This document shows, one piece after another, positions 34,839-46,588 of a stretch of 46,722 nt of DNA. The stretch spans positions 1 to 46,722 of the forward strand of contig JAFQOE010000014.1 in assembly GCA_017395635.1 (NCBI GenBank), read 5' to 3'. The DNA is from Lachnospiraceae bacterium. Lineage in GTDB: Bacteria > Bacillota > Clostridia > Lachnospirales > Lachnospiraceae. The notes beneath the pieces were generated by a model. It made no database searches. It had not been told where the DNA came from and saw only the letters and a list, made by a program, of their open reading frames with translations. A program made the position numbers and the translations under genes. The number at the start of each line of letters is the position of its first letter. The stretch's first letter is position 1.

Positions 34839-36752
34839 TCAGGAACCTTCTATCACCTTTATAAATTCTCTATCCGGAACTGCCTTGGAATAATACCATC
34901 CCTGCATATAGTGACAACCAAATGCTGCTAACTGCTCCATCATTTCCTTTGTCTCGACACCCTCTGCGACAATATCTAAATCCAATGCTTTCAGCATTCC
35001 AATCGTATACTCCAACGTTGTTCCTGCCTTACTAGTCTTGAAAGAATCCCATATGATACCTTTATCCAGCTTAATAATCTTAAATGGTAACTGATTGATA
35101 TAATCTATATTCGCATTACCGGAACCGTAATCATCTAAAGATAGACTGATTCCGTAATCTACCAGCTTACTGATATTCTTCTCAATGGCTACCGTTATAC
35201 TCATACTGGCTGTTTCTGTTATCTCAAGGTTAATCTGTTCCGGTTTCACATTATATTCTTCCATTATACCAATCATCATATCCGCAAAATCGTATTGCAT
35301 CAGTTGGACCGGACTGATATTAACTTCAATATACTCAATCGCAGTTTTACCAATTTCAAAATCCCGAATAAATTGACATACCTTTTTGAATATATACTCA
35401 CCCATTTCAATAATCATGCCATTCTTTTCTGCAATCGGAATAAATTCACCAGGCGAAATCCAACCCGGTTCCTCATCCTGTAAACGTACAAGGGCTTCTG
35501 CAGAATTATAACATCCTTTTTCCACCGAAAAAATAGGTTGATAATACACCTTCAAATCTTCTTTTGAAAGTGCCGTCTTCACAGCTTTCTCAATCACCTT
35601 ATCCCGTTGAATACGTTCTAACTCGACTTCATTCGCATACGTAACCGAACCCTTCTTCGTCTTCTTTGCAACAGTCACGGAATAATCAATAACCTCAACT
35701 AATTCTCCAAGACTTTCTGCATCTCTCGGACACTCTACACAACAAATGGTCGCTGACATCATAACAGAGCCCTCACCCTTAGGATACCACGGTCGATTAA
35801 AATGCGTTTCTATCTCCTTAGCGATTTTCTCGACTGCAGCCATATTCTGCTGTAACACAATACAAAACTGGTCTGAACCAAAACGAGACACCAATTGGCC
35901 ATACTTCTTTCTTTCCAAATATGTACCAACCTGACGTAGCAGATTATCTCCGGCATTTACACCATATGTCTTGTTAATCATCTTAAAATCATCCATCGCC
36001 ACCACGATAACACTAAATGCTTTCCCCTCATAAAAAGCATTTCCAACATATTCAGCCCAAAACTTTCTATTGAATTGTTGTGTTACACCATCCAATACCA
36101 TGCTGGTATTTTGCTGATAATAAAAGATTGTCAGACACAGTAATGCCAACATGAAATTCACCATTGGAATATAGAACACAAGTTGGAAAACGCAAGCCAC
36201 CACTCCACACACACAGTTAAAAGTAAGGGGAGCCGCTTTTAAAAACGCAAACTTATGCTTATGTCTTAAAATTGTAACAAACGAAGTGATTATCATTGCT
36301 GCATCAATTCCGTATGTAACAATGGAACCCCAAAGCAACTGGAATTTCTCTTCCTCAAATATATATACCCATCGATAAAAATAATTGGATACCACAGCTG
36401 CAATTATAACAAGTGCAAATCCTTGAAACAGTCTTGGAACCCAGCGCCGCTTAACAAAATCCGTATGCGAATTCAATAACAAATAATATGCAAGGCAAAG
36501 CGGTGTCAAATCAACAAGAGCAGACTGTATCGTCAAAAAAACAAAGAATACATCGTATCCAACCACATCCATATAACGCGCTGCATATGTTGCTGCCATT
36601 TCAAAAATCGTTGCAAACAGTGCTGTTTTAAGAAGTACCAAATAGAATGAATGTTGCTTCATCGGAATACGCTTCTCACTCAAATACCATATATCAATTA
36701 ATATCAGTACGAATATTGCAGCATAATCAAATGCCAAATTCCAATCTGTCAT
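34839..36752 (-). CDS. membrane GGDEF-EAL protein, probable c-di-GMP phosphodiesterase
   Basis: This 637-residue protein has seven or so membrane helices (about 8-210), a GGDEF domain (about 215-375) and an EAL domain (about 385-632). The GGDEF signature is degraded to GSDQF (292-296), so cyclase activity is unlikely, though GTP binding may remain. The EAL residues are intact: EAL (419-421), NIS (477-479), EITET (510-514), DDYGSG (540-545), KLDKG (561-565), AEGVET (596-601) and QGWYYSKA. It should hydrolyse c-di-GMP in response to a membrane signal. GAAGGTGAT suits the ATG at 36752 better than the one six codons upstream. It converges on the acyl-CoA synthetase gene. Confidence 0.9.
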   Translation of the reverse strand: MTDWNLAFDYAAIFVLILIDIWYLSEKRIPMKQHSFYLVLLKTALFATIFEMAATYAARYMDVVGYDVFFVFLTIQSALVDLTPLCLAYYLLLNSHTDFVKRRWVPRLFQGFALVIIAAVVSNYFYRWVYIFEEEKFQLLWGSIVTYGIDAAMIITSFVTILRHKHKFAFLKAAPLTFNCVCGVVACVFQLVFYIPMVNFMLALLCLTIFYYQQNTSMVLDGVTQQFNRKFWAEYVGNAFYEGKAFSVIVVAMDDFKMINKTYGVNAGDNLLRQVGTYLERKKYGQLVSRFGSDQFCIVLQQNMAAVEKIAKEIETHFNRPWYPKGEGSVMMSATICCVECPRDAESLGELVEVIDYSVTVAKKTKKGSVTYANEVELERIQRDKVIEKAVKTALSKEDLKVYYQPIFSVEKGCYNSAEALVRLQDEEPGWISPGEFIPIAEKNGMIIEMGEYIFKKVCQFIRDFEIGKTAIEYIEVNISPVQLMQYDFADMMIGIMEEYNVKPEQINLEITETASMSITVAIEKNISKLVDYGISLSLDDYGSGNANIDYINQLPFKIIKLDKGIIWDSFKTSKAGTTLEYTIGMLKALDLDIVAEGVETKEMMEQLAAFGCHYMQGWYYSKAVPDREFIKVIEGS

Positions 36753-36922
36753 ATAATCACCTTCTACCACACCAAAATATGTTTATATTTTATCATATTA
36801 AACGCACAAAGGATAGCATATTATGACATATCTCGACTGTTATTTTGCAAAATATACCTATAGTAATATCCCTTTTCACACCTAACATTGCATCATCACC
36901 TATATGTTTTTTTCAAACAAAC

Positions 36923-36950
36923 AGAGGTAGACAGGAACCTGTCTACCTCT
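36923..36950 (-). terminator. rho-independent terminator after rpoC
   Basis: A perfect 13-bp stem AGAGGTAGACAGG / CCTGTCTACCTCT has a 2-nt loop and begins 9 bp after the rpoC stop. On the minus strand GTTTGTTTG follows. Confidence 0.85.
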
Positions 36951-36958
36951 TATATCTT

Positions 36959-39900
36959 TTATTCTTCCGTTGTCTCTACAACTTCTACTGTTTCTTCCTC
37001 GGCAACCTCTACCTCTTCGTCAATAACTAACTCGTCATCATCAAAGTTCTCGATTATTTCTTCGCTATCAAGCTTCACACTACGATAACGCTTCATACCT
37101 GTACCTGCAGGAATCAACTTACCAATCAATACGTTCTCCTTCAAACCAATCAATGGGTCAACCTTACCCTTGATAGCTGCTTCGGTAAGAACCTTAGTAG
37201 TCTCCTGGAAGGATGCAGCTGACAAGAATGAGTTGGTAGCAAGAGATGCCTTTGTAATACCCAACATAACCTGAGTACCCTGTGCAGGCTCCTTACCTTC
37301 CTGTAACATCTTTTCATTCGCATCATTGTAATCCAATACGTCTACCAATGTACCTGGCAAGTATTCTGTGTCTCCACCAATTTCAATCTTAATCTTCTTA
37401 AGCATCTGACGTACAATAACCTCAATATGCTTATCGTTGATGTCTACACCCTGTAAACGGTAAACCTTCTGTACTTCGCGGATCATGTAATCCTGAACTG
37501 CACGTACACCCTTAATCTTAAGGATATCATGAGGGTTAACCGAACCAATTGTAATCTCATCACCGGCTTCTACCATCTGACCATCTAATACCTTGATTCT
37601 TGAATCGTAAGGAATTAGGTAAGCCTTTGATTCGCCAGTTTCATCACTTGTTACTACAACCTCACGTTTCTTCTTTGTATCGCGAATCTGTACCTTACCA
37701 CCAAACTCTGTGATAATCGCAAGACCCTTTGGCTTACGAGCTTCAAACAACTCTTCGACACGAGGAAGACCCTGTGTAATATCGTCACCGGCAACACCAC
37801 CTGTATGGAAAGTTCTCATTGTAAGCTGTGTACCCGGCTCACCGATTGACTGAGCAGCGATAATACCAACAGCCTCACCAACCTGAACTGCTGTACCGGT
37901 AGCCATGTTAGCACCGTAACACTTCGCACATACACCGATGTGTGATTTACAGTTCAAGATATTACGAATCTTAAGCTTTGTAACAGCATTACCATCTGCA
38001 TCCACACCTGCTGCGATAATTCTCTCAGCACGCTTTGGTGTAATCATATGGTTCGCCTTAACGATCATGTTACCATCTTTATCAAATACAGACTCTGCTG
38101 CGTAACGACCGGTAATACGCTCCTGGAAGCTTTCGATCATTTCCTTACCTTCCATAAACGCCTGTACTGTAGAACCAGGAATTACACCGGTTCCTTCGCA
38201 ACAATCTACTTCACGAATAATTAAATCCTGTGATACGTCTACCAAACGACGTGTCAAGTAACCAGAGTCCGCTGTACGAAGCGCTGTATCGGAAAGACCC
38301 TTACGAGCACCATGGGCAGAAATGAAGTACTCCAATACATCAAGACCTTCACGGAAGTTTGACTTGATTGGAAGTTCGATGGTACGACCGGTTGTATCCG
38401 CCATCAAACCACGCATACCTGCTAACTGTTTAATCTGCTGATTCGAACCACGGGCACCAGACTCAGCCATCATCTTGATATTGTTGTAAGTATCAAGACC
38501 ATCCAACAAAGCCTTAGTAAGCTTCTTATCTGCTGCTTCCCAAGTTCTTACTACCGCTGTGTAACGCTCTTCTTCTGTAACATAACCATATTTGAATTTC
38601 TCCATGATTAACTCTACAGTGTTCTGAGCCTCTGCAAGAATCTCCTTCTTAGCAGCAGGTACTGTCATCTCTGAAATCGATACAGTAAGCGCACCCTTAG
38701 TAGAATACTTATAACCAATACTCTTGATGTCATCTAATACTTCTGCAGTCTTAGTAGCACCATGTGTATTGATACATTTATCCAAAATAACCTTTAACTG
38801 TTTCTTACCTACCAAGTAATCAATCTCTAATATAAGCTCATTACCCGGAATCGTACGGTCTACAATACCCAAATCCTGTGGAATAATCTCATTAAACAAG
38901 ATTCTTCCCAATGTAGTTTCGATTACAGTAGAACCTTCTGTTCCATCTACTAAAGTTCCCTTAACACGAACCTTAATCTTAGCATGTAATGTAATCTCAC
39001 CATTCTCGTATGCAAGAATTGCTTCATTCTTTGACTTGAATATCTTGCCCTCACCCTTATCACCCGGCTTGTCAATTGTCAAATAGTAAATACCAAGTAC
39101 CATATCCTGTGAAGGAACTGCTACCGGCGCACCATCTGAAGGCTTCAACAAGTTATTAGGTGAAAGAAGCAAGAATCTACACTCAGCCTGTGCTTCTACA
39201 GAAAGTGGTAAATGCACAGCCATCTGGTCTCCATCGAAGTCGGCGTTGTAAGCTGTACATACCAACGGATGAAGCTTAATTGCCTTACCTTCTACAAGAA
39301 TTGGCTCAAATGCCTGAATACCAAGTCTGTGAAGTGTAGGAGCACGGTTCAACATAACCGGATGTTCTTTGATTACATCCTCTAATACATCCCATACTTC
39401 TGTCTCTAACTTCTCAACCATCTTCTTAGCCGACTTAACGTTGTGAGCTAATTTTCTGGCTACTAACTCTTTCATAACAAATGGCTTGAATAACTCAATT
39501 GCCATTTCTTTTGGAAGACCACACTGATAAATCTTAAGTTCAGGACCAACTACGATAACCGAACGACCAGAGTAGTCAACACGCTTACCAAGCAAGTTCT
39601 GACGGAAACGTCCCTGCTTACCCTTTAACATGTCTGACAACGACTTAAGTGCTCTGTTACCAGGACCTGTAACCGGACGTCCACGACGACCATTGTCAAT
39701 CAATGCATCAACCGCTTCCTGAAGCATACGCTTCTCGTTACGAACGATAATATCAGGAGCACCCAACTCCAACAATCTGTTCAAACGATTGTTTCGGTTG
39801 ATAATTCTTCTATATAAATCATTCAAGTCAGATGTAGCAAAACGACCACCATCTAACTGAACCATCGGACGAATATCCGGCGGAATAACCGGAACTGCAT

Positions 39901-40612
39901 CGAGAATCATCCACTCTGGTTTGTTGTCAGAACCCTTAAATGCCTCTACAACTTCCAATCTCTTGATAATCTTAGCACGCTTCTGTCCAGTAGCATCCTT
40001 AAGCGCTGCCTTTAACTCAACCGATTCACCTTCTAAGTCAATCGAGCTCAATAATTCTTTAACGGCCTCAGCACCCATACCAACACGGAACTTATTGTAT
40101 CCGTATTCTTCTTCTGCATCTCTGAATTCCTTCTCTGTAAGAACCTGCTTGTAAGCAAGATTCGTCTCACCCGGATCTAATACGATATAAGATGCAAAAT
40201 ACAATACTTTTTCTAATGTTCTTGGTGAAATATCAAGAATTAATCCCATTCTACTTGGAATTCCCTTGAAGTACCAAATGTGTGAAACAGGAGCAGCAAG
40301 TTCAATGTGTCCCATTCTCTCACGTCTAACATTAGCCTTTGTCACCTCAACTCCACAACGGTCACAGACAACACCTTTATAACGAATCTTCTTGTACTTA
40401 CCACAATGACACTCCCAGTCTTTGCTTGGTCCAAAAATCTTCTCACAGAACAAACCATCTCTTTCCGGTTTCAATGTTCTATAATTAATTGTCTCAGGCT
40501 TCTTAACCTCGCCTCTTGACCATTCTCTAATCTTATCAGGAGAAGCAAGGCCAATCTTAATCGCATCAAAATTCATCTGTTGTTCTGTTTCTTGATTATT
40601 AATAGCTGACAT
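36959..40612 (-). CDS. rpoC: RNA polymerase subunit beta'
   Basis: This 1217-residue subunit carries the catalytic Mg site NADFDGD (near residue 455), the N-terminal zinc ribbon [20 protein letters not shown] in part (from about 60), and the C-terminal zinc site with [13 protein letters not shown]. The C-terminus ends in an acidic tail ([17 protein letters not shown]). The frame opens at an ATG overlapping the rpoB stop (TAATG), but GGAGGGAG lies between that and the ATG at 40612, so 40612 is chosen. It is co-transcribed with rpoB and ends at a strong hairpin. Confidence 0.97.
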   Translation of the reverse strand: MSAINNQETEQQMNFDAIKIGLASPDKIREWSRGEVKKPETINYRTLKPERDGLFCEKIFGPSKDWECHCGKYKKIRYKGVVCDRCGVEVTKANVRRERMGHIELAAPVSHIWYFKGIPSRMGLILDISPRTLEKVLYFASYIVLDPGETNLAYKQVLTEKEFRDAEEEYGYNKFRVGMGAEAVKELLSSIDLEGESVELKAALKDATGQKRAKIIKRLEVVEAFKGSDNKPEWMILDAVPVIPPDIRPMVQLDGGRFATSDLNDLYRRIINRNNRLNRLLELGAPDIIVRNEKRMLQEAVDALIDNGRRGRPVTGPGNRALKSLSDMLKGKQGRFRQNLLGKRVDYSGRSVIVVGPELKIYQCGLPKEMAIELFKPFVMKELVARKLAHNVKSAKKMVEKLETEVWDVLEDVIKEHPVMLNRAPTLHRLGIQAFEPILVEGKAIKLHPLVCTAYNADFDGDQMAVHLPLSVEAQAECRFLLLSPNNLLKPSDGAPVAVPSQDMVLGIYYLTIDKPGDKGEGKIFKSKNEAILAYENGEITLHAKIKVRVKGTLVDGTEGSTVIETTLGRILFNEIIPQDLGIVDRTIPGNELILEIDYLVGKKQLKVILDKCINTHGATKTAEVLDDIKSIGYKYSTKGALTVSISEMTVPAAKKEILAEAQNTVELIMEKFKYGYVTEEERYTAVVRTWEAADKKLTKALLDGLDTYNNIKMMAESGARGSNQQIKQLAGMRGLMADTTGRTIELPIKSNFREGLDVLEYFISAHGARKGLSDTALRTADSGYLTRRLVDVSQDLIIREVDCCEGTGVIPGSTVQAFMEGKEMIESFQERITGRYAAESVFDKDGNMIVKANHMITPKRAERIIAAGVDADGNAVTKLKIRNILNCKSHIGVCAKCYGANMATGTAVQVGEAVGIIAAQSIGEPGTQLTMRTFHTGGVAGDDITQGLPRVEELFEARKPKGLAIITEFGGKVQIRDTKKKREVVVTSDETGESKAYLIPYDSRIKVLDGQMVEAGDEITIGSVNPHDILKIKGVRAVQDYMIREVQKVYRLQGVDINDKHIEVIVRQMLKKIKIEIGGDTEYLPGTLVDVLDYNDANEKMLQEGKEPAQGTQVMLGITKASLATNSFLSAASFQETTKVLTEAAIKGKVDPLIGLKENVLIGKLIPAGTGMKRYRSVKLDSEEIIENFDDDELVIDEEVEVAEEETVEVVETTEE

Positions 40613-40629
40613 TTTCTGCTCTCCCTCCA

Positions 40630-43600
40630 TTACTCTTCGTAATTATCATCATAGTTGTCATCGAAATCATCTGAATAATCGCCTTCTAATTCAAAGCTTT
40701 CATCATTCTCATCGACTCCACCATAACCATGTTCTCTCATTTCAGACTCTTCCTGGTTATATTCCATATCACCATAGTTTCTGATATCGTCATTGCTGTA
40801 ATCTACACTCTCGCCGATTTCAACCTCTGTGTTGTCCTCTCTAAGAACACGTACATCCAATGCAAGTGACTGGAACTCTTTCAACAATACCTTGAAGGAC
40901 TCTGGAATTCCAGGTTCTGGAATGTTATCGCCCTTAATGATTGCTTCATAAGTCTTCACACGTCCTACAACGTCATCAGACTTAACAGTTAAGATTTCCT
41001 GCAAGGTATAAGAAGCACCATATGCCTCTAATGCCCAAACCTCCATCTCACCGAAACGCTGACCACCAAACTGTGCTTTACCACCAAGTGGCTGCTGTGT
41101 TACCAATGAATATGGACCAGTTGAACGTGCATGAATCTTATCATCAACCAGGTGATGTAGTTTCAAGTAGTGCATGAAACCAATAGTAACCGGTGAATCA
41201 AATTCCTCACCTGTTCTACCATCACGAAGTCTTACCTTACCTGTTCTATCAAATGGAACACCCTTCCATTCTTCTCTATGGTCACGGTTCTCATAAAGGA
41301 AATCCATAACCTCATCATCAACCTGTGATCTCCACTTCTTATCAAACTCTTCCCACTCTTCGTTAACGTAATCGTTAGCCATTTCAAGAGTTTCCATGAT
41401 GTCTTCCTCATTTGCTCCGTCAAATACCGGTGTAGCAATATTAAATCCTAATGCTTTTGCAGCAAGACTTAAATGGATTTCCAACACCTGTCCGATATTC
41501 ATACGAGAAGGTACACCAAGCGGATTCAATACGATATCCAACGGACGACCATTTGGTAAGAATGGCATATCTTCAACCGGAAGAATACGGGAAATAACAC
41601 CCTTATTACCATGACGACCAGCCATCTTATCACCAACAGAAATCTTTCTCTTCTGTGCAATATATACACGAACAGACTTATTCACTCCAGGTGGTAATTC
41701 ATCACCTGCTTCTCTTGTAAACACCTTAGTATCCATAACGATACCAAATGCACCATGAGGTACACGTAAAGAAGTATCTCTTACCTCTCTAGCCTTTTCA
41801 CCGAAGATAGCACGAAGCAATCTCTCTTCTGCCGTAAGCTCTGTTTCTCCCTTAGGAGTAACCTTACCTACCAAGATATCACCTGCACGAACCTCAGCAC
41901 CAATACGAATGATACCATTCTCGTCCAAATCCTTTAACATATCCGGACCTAAACCAGCCAAATCTCTTGTGATTTCTTCTGAACCTAGCTTTGTATCTCT
42001 AGCCTCTGCCTCATACTCTTCAATATGAACAGAAGTATATACATCTTCCTGAACTAATCTTTCACTTAATAATACCGCATCCTCGTAGTTATAACCTTCC
42101 CAAGTCATAAATCCGATTAATGGGTTCTTACCAAGTGCAATCTCACCATTCGATGTAGAAGCACCATCTGCGATAACATCTCCAGCTTTCACTCTTTCGC
42201 CCTTAACAACGATTGGTCTCTGATTCATACAGTTACCTTGGTTACTTCTTGCAAACTTAATTACATGGTAAGTATCCTTTGTACCATCATCACATTTAAC
42301 GACGATTTCTTTACTTGTAGACTTCTCAACAACACCGTCATGTTTTGCAACAATACATACACCTGAGTCTACTGCTGCCTTTGATTCCATACCTGTACCA
42401 ACAACCGGAGCTTCTGTCTTAAGAAGAGGTACCGCCTGACGCTGCATGTTAGAACCCATAAGAGCACGGTTCGCATCGTCATTCTCCAAGAAAGGAATCA
42501 TAGATGTAGCTACAGAGAATACCATCTTAGGTGATACGTCCATTAAGTCTACTCTATTCTTATCAAACTCAGCAGTTTCTTCGCGATAACGACCTGCAAC
42601 ATGGGCATTTGCAAATGTTCCGTCTGCATTAATTGGCTCATTTGCTTGTGCTACTACGTAGTTATCTTCTTCATCTGCTGTCAAATAAATTACTTCATCT
42701 GTTACCACTGGATTTTCAGGATTACTCTTATCCAACTTACGATAAGGAGCCTCAACAAATCCATATTCATTAATTCTTGCATAAGTAGCAAGTGAGTTAA
42801 TCAAACCGATATTCGGACCTTCAGGAGTCTCAATCGGACACATTCTACCATAATGGGTGTAGTGAACGTCTCGAACCTCGAATCCGGCTCTGTCACGGGA
42901 TAAACCACCAGGACCAAGTGCTGATAAACGTCTCTTGTGTGTCAACTCTGAAAGTGGGTTGTTCTGATCCATAAACTGTGACAACTGAGAACTTCCAAAG
43001 AATTCCTTCACTGCCGCAGTAACTGGCTTAATATTAATCAATGACTGTGGTGAAATTGTCTCGATATCCTGTGTTGCCATTCTTTCACGAACCACACGCT
43101 CAAGTCTTGAAAGACCGATGCGATACTGATTCTGAAGCAACTCGCCTACCGCTCTGATACGACGATTTCCTAAATGGTCAATATCATCGTCTGTACCAAT
43201 ACCATACTCTAAATGCATGTTGTAATTGATAGAAGCCAAGATATCTTCTTTGGTAATATGCTTAGGAATCAAATCATGGATATCACGCTTAATTGCTCTC
43301 TTCAATTCCTCAACATCTGTATATTCTTCTAACAACTGTGCCAAAACAGGGTAAAATACATCTTCATTAACGCCTAACTGTGTTGCATCAAAGTCAACAT
43401 ATTCCTTGATGTCAACCATCATGTTAGAAAGTACCTTTACATTACGAGCCTCTGTCTGAATCATAACATATGGTACAGCTGCGTTCTGGATTGCTGTTGC
43501 ACTTTCTCGTGTAAGCTTGTCTCCTGCATTTGCAAGAATCTCACCTGTCACAGGGCTTACCACATCTTCTGCCAATACGTGTCCTGCAATACGATTCTTA

Positions 43601-44454
43601 AATGCAAGCTTTTTATTAAACTTATAACGACCTACCTTAGCAAGATCATAACGTCTTGGGTCAAAGAACATCGCATTAATTAAGCTTTCAGCACTTTCAA
43701 CTGCTAAAGGCTCACCCGGACGAATCTTCTTATATAACTCAAGCAAACCCTCTTCATAGTTAGTAGATGGGTCCTTCTCAAGACTGGCAATAATTTTTGG
43801 TTCGTCACCAAACATCTCACGAATCTCTTCATTGGTTCCAATACCTAAAGAACGAATCAATACAGTAATCGGCACCTTTCTAGTTCTATCTACACGAACG
43901 TAAAATACGTCATTAGAATCTGTTTCGTACTCTAACCATGCACCACGATTAGGGATTACAGTACATGAATATAACGTCTTACCTAACTTATCATGACCAA
44001 TTGCATAATAAATACCAGGCGAACGAACCAACTGACTTACGATAACACGCTCTGCACCATTAATAACAAAAGTACCGGTCTCTGTCATCAAAGGTAAATC
44101 ACCCATAAAAATATCATGCTGATTAATCTCGTCTGTTTCCTTATTATGAAGACGTACATTAACTTTTAAAGGAGCTGCATATGTTGCATCTCTTTCCTTA
44201 CATTCCTCAATTGAGTACTTAACATCCTCTTCACACAGTTGGAAATCAATGAATTCCAAACTTAACTGACCACTGTAATCTGTGATTGGAGAAATGTCTT
44301 CGAACACCTCTTTAAGTCCTGCATCTAAGAACCATTTGTATGAGTCTTTCTGTACTTCGATTAAATTAGGCATCTCAAGTACTTCCTTTTGTCTGGAATA
44401 ACTCATTCGCATTCCTTTTCCCGCTTTAACAGGACTAATTCTGCTCTTTTCCAT
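40630..44454 (-). CDS. rpoB: RNA polymerase subunit beta
   Basis: This 1274-residue subunit shows the rifampicin-region text [20 protein letters not shown] followed by [10 protein letters not shown] (about 490-520). The positions usually changed in resistant strains are wild type, so sensitivity is expected. Other markers are [14 protein letters not shown] and the C-terminal [21 protein letters not shown] in part. A distinctly acidic tail (about 1235-1274, with [16 protein letters not shown]) extends past the conserved end. The frame is open 17 codons further upstream, but AAGGGGTG fits the ATG at 44454. It starts from its own promoter and is not preceded by rplL here. Confidence 0.97.
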   Translation of the reverse strand: MEKSRISPVKAGKGMRMSYSRQKEVLEMPNLIEVQKDSYKWFLDAGLKEVFEDISPITDYSGQLSLEFIDFQLCEEDVKYSIEECKERDATYAAPLKVNVRLHNKETDEINQHDIFMGDLPLMTETGTFVINGAERVIVSQLVRSPGIYYAIGHDKLGKTLYSCTVIPNRGAWLEYETDSNDVFYVRVDRTRKVPITVLIRSLGIGTNEEIREMFGDEPKIIASLEKDPSTNYEEGLLELYKKIRPGEPLAVESAESLINAMFFDPRRYDLAKVGRYKFNKKLAFKNRIAGHVLAEDVVSPVTGEILANAGDKLTRESATAIQNAAVPYVMIQTEARNVKVLSNMMVDIKEYVDFDATQLGVNEDVFYPVLAQLLEEYTDVEELKRAIKRDIHDLIPKHITKEDILASINYNMHLEYGIGTDDDIDHLGNRRIRAVGELLQNQYRIGLSRLERVVRERMATQDIETISPQSLINIKPVTAAVKEFFGSSQLSQFMDQNNPLSELTHKRRLSALGPGGLSRDRAGFEVRDVHYTHYGRMCPIETPEGPNIGLINSLATYARINEYGFVEAPYRKLDKSNPENPVVTDEVIYLTADEEDNYVVAQANEPINADGTFANAHVAGRYREETAEFDKNRVDLMDVSPKMVFSVATSMIPFLENDDANRALMGSNMQRQAVPLLKTEAPVVGTGMESKAAVDSGVCIVAKHDGVVEKSTSKEIVVKCDDGTKDTYHVIKFARSNQGNCMNQRPIVVKGERVKAGDVIADGASTSNGEIALGKNPLIGFMTWEGYNYEDAVLLSERLVQEDVYTSVHIEEYEAEARDTKLGSEEITRDLAGLGPDMLKDLDENGIIRIGAEVRAGDILVGKVTPKGETELTAEERLLRAIFGEKAREVRDTSLRVPHGAFGIVMDTKVFTREAGDELPPGVNKSVRVYIAQKRKISVGDKMAGRHGNKGVISRILPVEDMPFLPNGRPLDIVLNPLGVPSRMNIGQVLEIHLSLAAKALGFNIATPVFDGANEEDIMETLEMANDYVNEEWEEFDKKWRSQVDDEVMDFLYENRDHREEWKGVPFDRTGKVRLRDGRTGEEFDSPVTIGFMHYLKLHHLVDDKIHARSTGPYSLVTQQPLGGKAQFGGQRFGEMEVWALEAYGASYTLQEILTVKSDDVVGRVKTYEAIIKGDNIPEPGIPESFKVLLKEFQSLALDVRVLREDNTEVEIGESVDYSNDDIRNYGDMEYNQEESEMREHGYGGVDENDESFELEGDYSDDFDDNYDDNYEE

Positions 44455-44593
44455 TGACGTTTTCACCCCTTGAATAAATATTGTATTATGTTTAGAACTG
44501 CGCATGCAGTCCGAAATACCGTTGATTTTACAACGTTTTTCAACCTTTCCATAGATTATTGCAGACAGATACCCACAATAATCACATTCTAGT

Positions 44594-44622
44594 ATTCTAC
44601 CACTTTAAAAATCCAGTGTCAA
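44594..44622 (-). promoter_or_regulatory. strong sigma-A promoter of rpoBC
   Basis: On the minus strand TTGACA (44617-44622) and TAGAAT (44594-44599) are 17 bp apart. The leader to the rpoB ATG is about 130 nt and contains a small palindrome, ACTGCATGCGCAGT. Confidence 0.8.
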
Positions 44623-44876
44623 CCAAATTTTTCTTGTTTTTTTCAAGGATTTCTGCAGACAATATATGTTGTATTTTGAATTATAATTTTTTCCATATAT
44701 TGTTATTATGTAACTGTTCCTCACAGAGGAATTTCCTATATCAGCACAAAAAGTTTGCTTACAAACTCTTCGCGTGCGAGCGGTGTCCAAAGGACTTATT
44801 TCTTTTCCGCGAGCTACACATCCTTGCAGCGCATTTTTTGCTTTATAGGACAATTTCAACGAAATTTCTTATAAAA
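44623..44876. other. intergenic region upstream of rpoB with a structured patch
   Basis: No gene is supported here. Around 44709-44730 there is TAACTGTTCCTCACAGAGGAA with a TTCCTC/GAGGAA stem, then AGTTTG/CAAACT (about 44752-44767), then a locally GC-rich stretch to about 44835. The mix of small dyads resembles a degenerate intergenic repeat. It shares TAACTGTTC with sites at 12470 and 28281. Confidence 0.35.
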
Positions 44877-44913
44877 AAAGAGCACCTCTGTATTTCTACA
44901 AAAAATGCCCTTT
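44877..44913 (-). terminator. terminator after the NlpC/P60 gene
   Basis: On the minus strand AAAGGGCA pairs with TGCTCTTT, allowing one G-U, around a 21-nt loop, and is followed by TTTT. It lies about 45-80 bp past the stop codon. Confidence 0.6.
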
Positions 44914-44957
44914 ACCGACGTCTTATTCTTTCGTTCTGTTTCTGATATTACTTTTTC

Positions 44958-46547
44958 CTATGGCCAAGGTCTCACCGCAATATCTGCGCCCACCGTAGTA
45001 GACAAATAAACCCCTTGATCGCCGGCTTCAATGACATAACCATCACCAATATACAACTCAGCATGGTATGTTTGTGCCTTTCCCTTCTTATACTTACCGC
45101 GGATGATAATATCTCCACATTTTAACTTCTTATTGGACTTTAAATTCTTGCCAATGTAATGCTTTCCCTTCTTATAATAGTAATTCGCAAAACCATTGGA
45201 ATTAAGCGCCCAAGTTGTCTTTCCTATATTCAATCCTGCTGCTTTGTAAGCGCGCCACACCAAAGAACTGCAATCATAATACCCCTTCTGCATACGTTTT
45301 TCCTGACTATACTTTGCCACTCCTATCTGGTCTGCCGCATATTTCACAACCTTATACATCTTGCCTGTTTGAACAACCACTAACACAGAAAATGTTTTTC
45401 CATCTACATCCACATTCATCCATGTAGTACCAATTTTGTCACCTTTTACTTTTCCGTCTTTTGTAACCGATGCAATTGCATCATCTGCCATTTGGCATGT
45501 TACAACAGAATCCTTTTGAAGTTCTTTCACCGGTATGTTCAATTTCTTGCCTTTTTTCACAACCACGACCTGCTTATTCAGTTTCGGATTTGAAAAAACA
45601 ACTTTGAACGTCAACACTTTACCATCCACCGTCAACGTTATCTTTTGAGCAGATTTCTTATTTTTTGCAGAAATCGAAAGTTGCAAACATCCCATCTCCT
45701 CATCCGGATACACATCGATGCTACATTTACTATTGCTGTAGTATGTTTTCTCAGGCTTGTTACTGAAATACCAGCTACTGTATTCTGACGAACCAGAAAT
45801 GGAAATCGTGAGATTTTCCTTTCGCGCCACCGCAACAGATGACTGTATACTTGGATCCGTCACATCCAACAAACCGGTATACACAACAGGCTCCTGGTTC
45901 GGATATTCCACCGTGGCAGTAATAGTCACATCTCCTGTCTTAAACTGAGGGTATACACAACCCATAGCATCTACTGTCGCAACCTCAGGGTCAGAGGAAG
46001 AATATGTAATCGTATACGGAAAATCATTTCCCAAATAAATCGAGTAATCACATCCGGCGCTTCCCACTAATACCGCTTTTCCTTTCGGCATTTCACGCAA
46101 CGCTTTATAGTTGATTTCAACGCATCCTTCTAATACTACGCCATTGCTATAGGTAGTAAAAATCACATAATATACGCCGGGTGCAATTTCCTCACTACCG
46201 CAACCGATATAATCATATTGACTTTGCTCATTATACCCATCAATACATAAAAATCCGTCTTCACTTATTTCAAAAAAATTCTCCAAATCATACCGCGTGC
46301 TTCCAGTACAATCCATCACCTGCCACTCCCATGTATCTGTAGCTTCTAACTGTTCCAGCAATATCTGTTGCATGGTGCCTAACGTGTAACTTTCCCACCA
46401 TGACATATTTTGTTTCATTTCTTCAATGCTACTATAATACGTCTGTGCACAAGCAACTTCCTCTTTATAGCTAAAAGACAACATCATTACAAGCATGATA
46501 CTGAACACAGCCATATATATATGTTTTAACATTCCTAGCTTCTTCAT
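44958..46547 (-). CDS. secreted NlpC/P60 peptidase with Ig-like (BIG2) repeats
   Basis: This 529-residue exported protein probably cleaves peptidoglycan stem peptides. A signal peptide covers about residues 1-35. The middle has bacterial Ig-like sections, one with YTITYSSSDPEVATVDAMG (about 176-195) and one with KKLNIPVKELQKDSVVTCQ followed by GKVKGDKIGTTWMNV. The C-terminal NlpC/P60 domain (about 400-529) has catalytic Cys426 in YDCSSLVW and His495 in YHAELYIGDG; the third polar position falls in YVIEAGD. The domain is at the end of the chain, which stops at AVRPWP, a complete family end. GGGAGGAAG precedes the ATG at 46547. It has its own terminator. Confidence 0.9.
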   Translation of the reverse strand: MKKLGMLKHIYMAVFSIMLVMMLSFSYKEEVACAQTYYSSIEEMKQNMSWWESYTLGTMQQILLEQLEATDTWEWQVMDCTGSTRYDLENFFEISEDGFLCIDGYNEQSQYDYIGCGSEEIAPGVYYVIFTTYSNGVVLEGCVEINYKALREMPKGKAVLVGSAGCDYSIYLGNDFPYTITYSSSDPEVATVDAMGCVYPQFKTGDVTITATVEYPNQEPVVYTGLLDVTDPSIQSSVAVARKENLTISISGSSEYSSWYFSNKPEKTYYSNSKCSIDVYPDEEMGCLQLSISAKNKKSAQKITLTVDGKVLTFKVVFSNPKLNKQVVVVKKGKKLNIPVKELQKDSVVTCQMADDAIASVTKDGKVKGDKIGTTWMNVDVDGKTFSVLVVVQTGKMYKVVKYAADQIGVAKYSQEKRMQKGYYDCSSLVWRAYKAAGLNIGKTTWALNSNGFANYYYKKGKHYIGKNLKSNKKLKCGDIIIRGKYKKGKAQTYHAELYIGDGYVIEAGDQGVYLSTTVGADIAVRPWP

Positions 46548-46588
46548 GTGTATCTTCCTCCCTTTATCCTCTATTCCCTATTTAGGCA

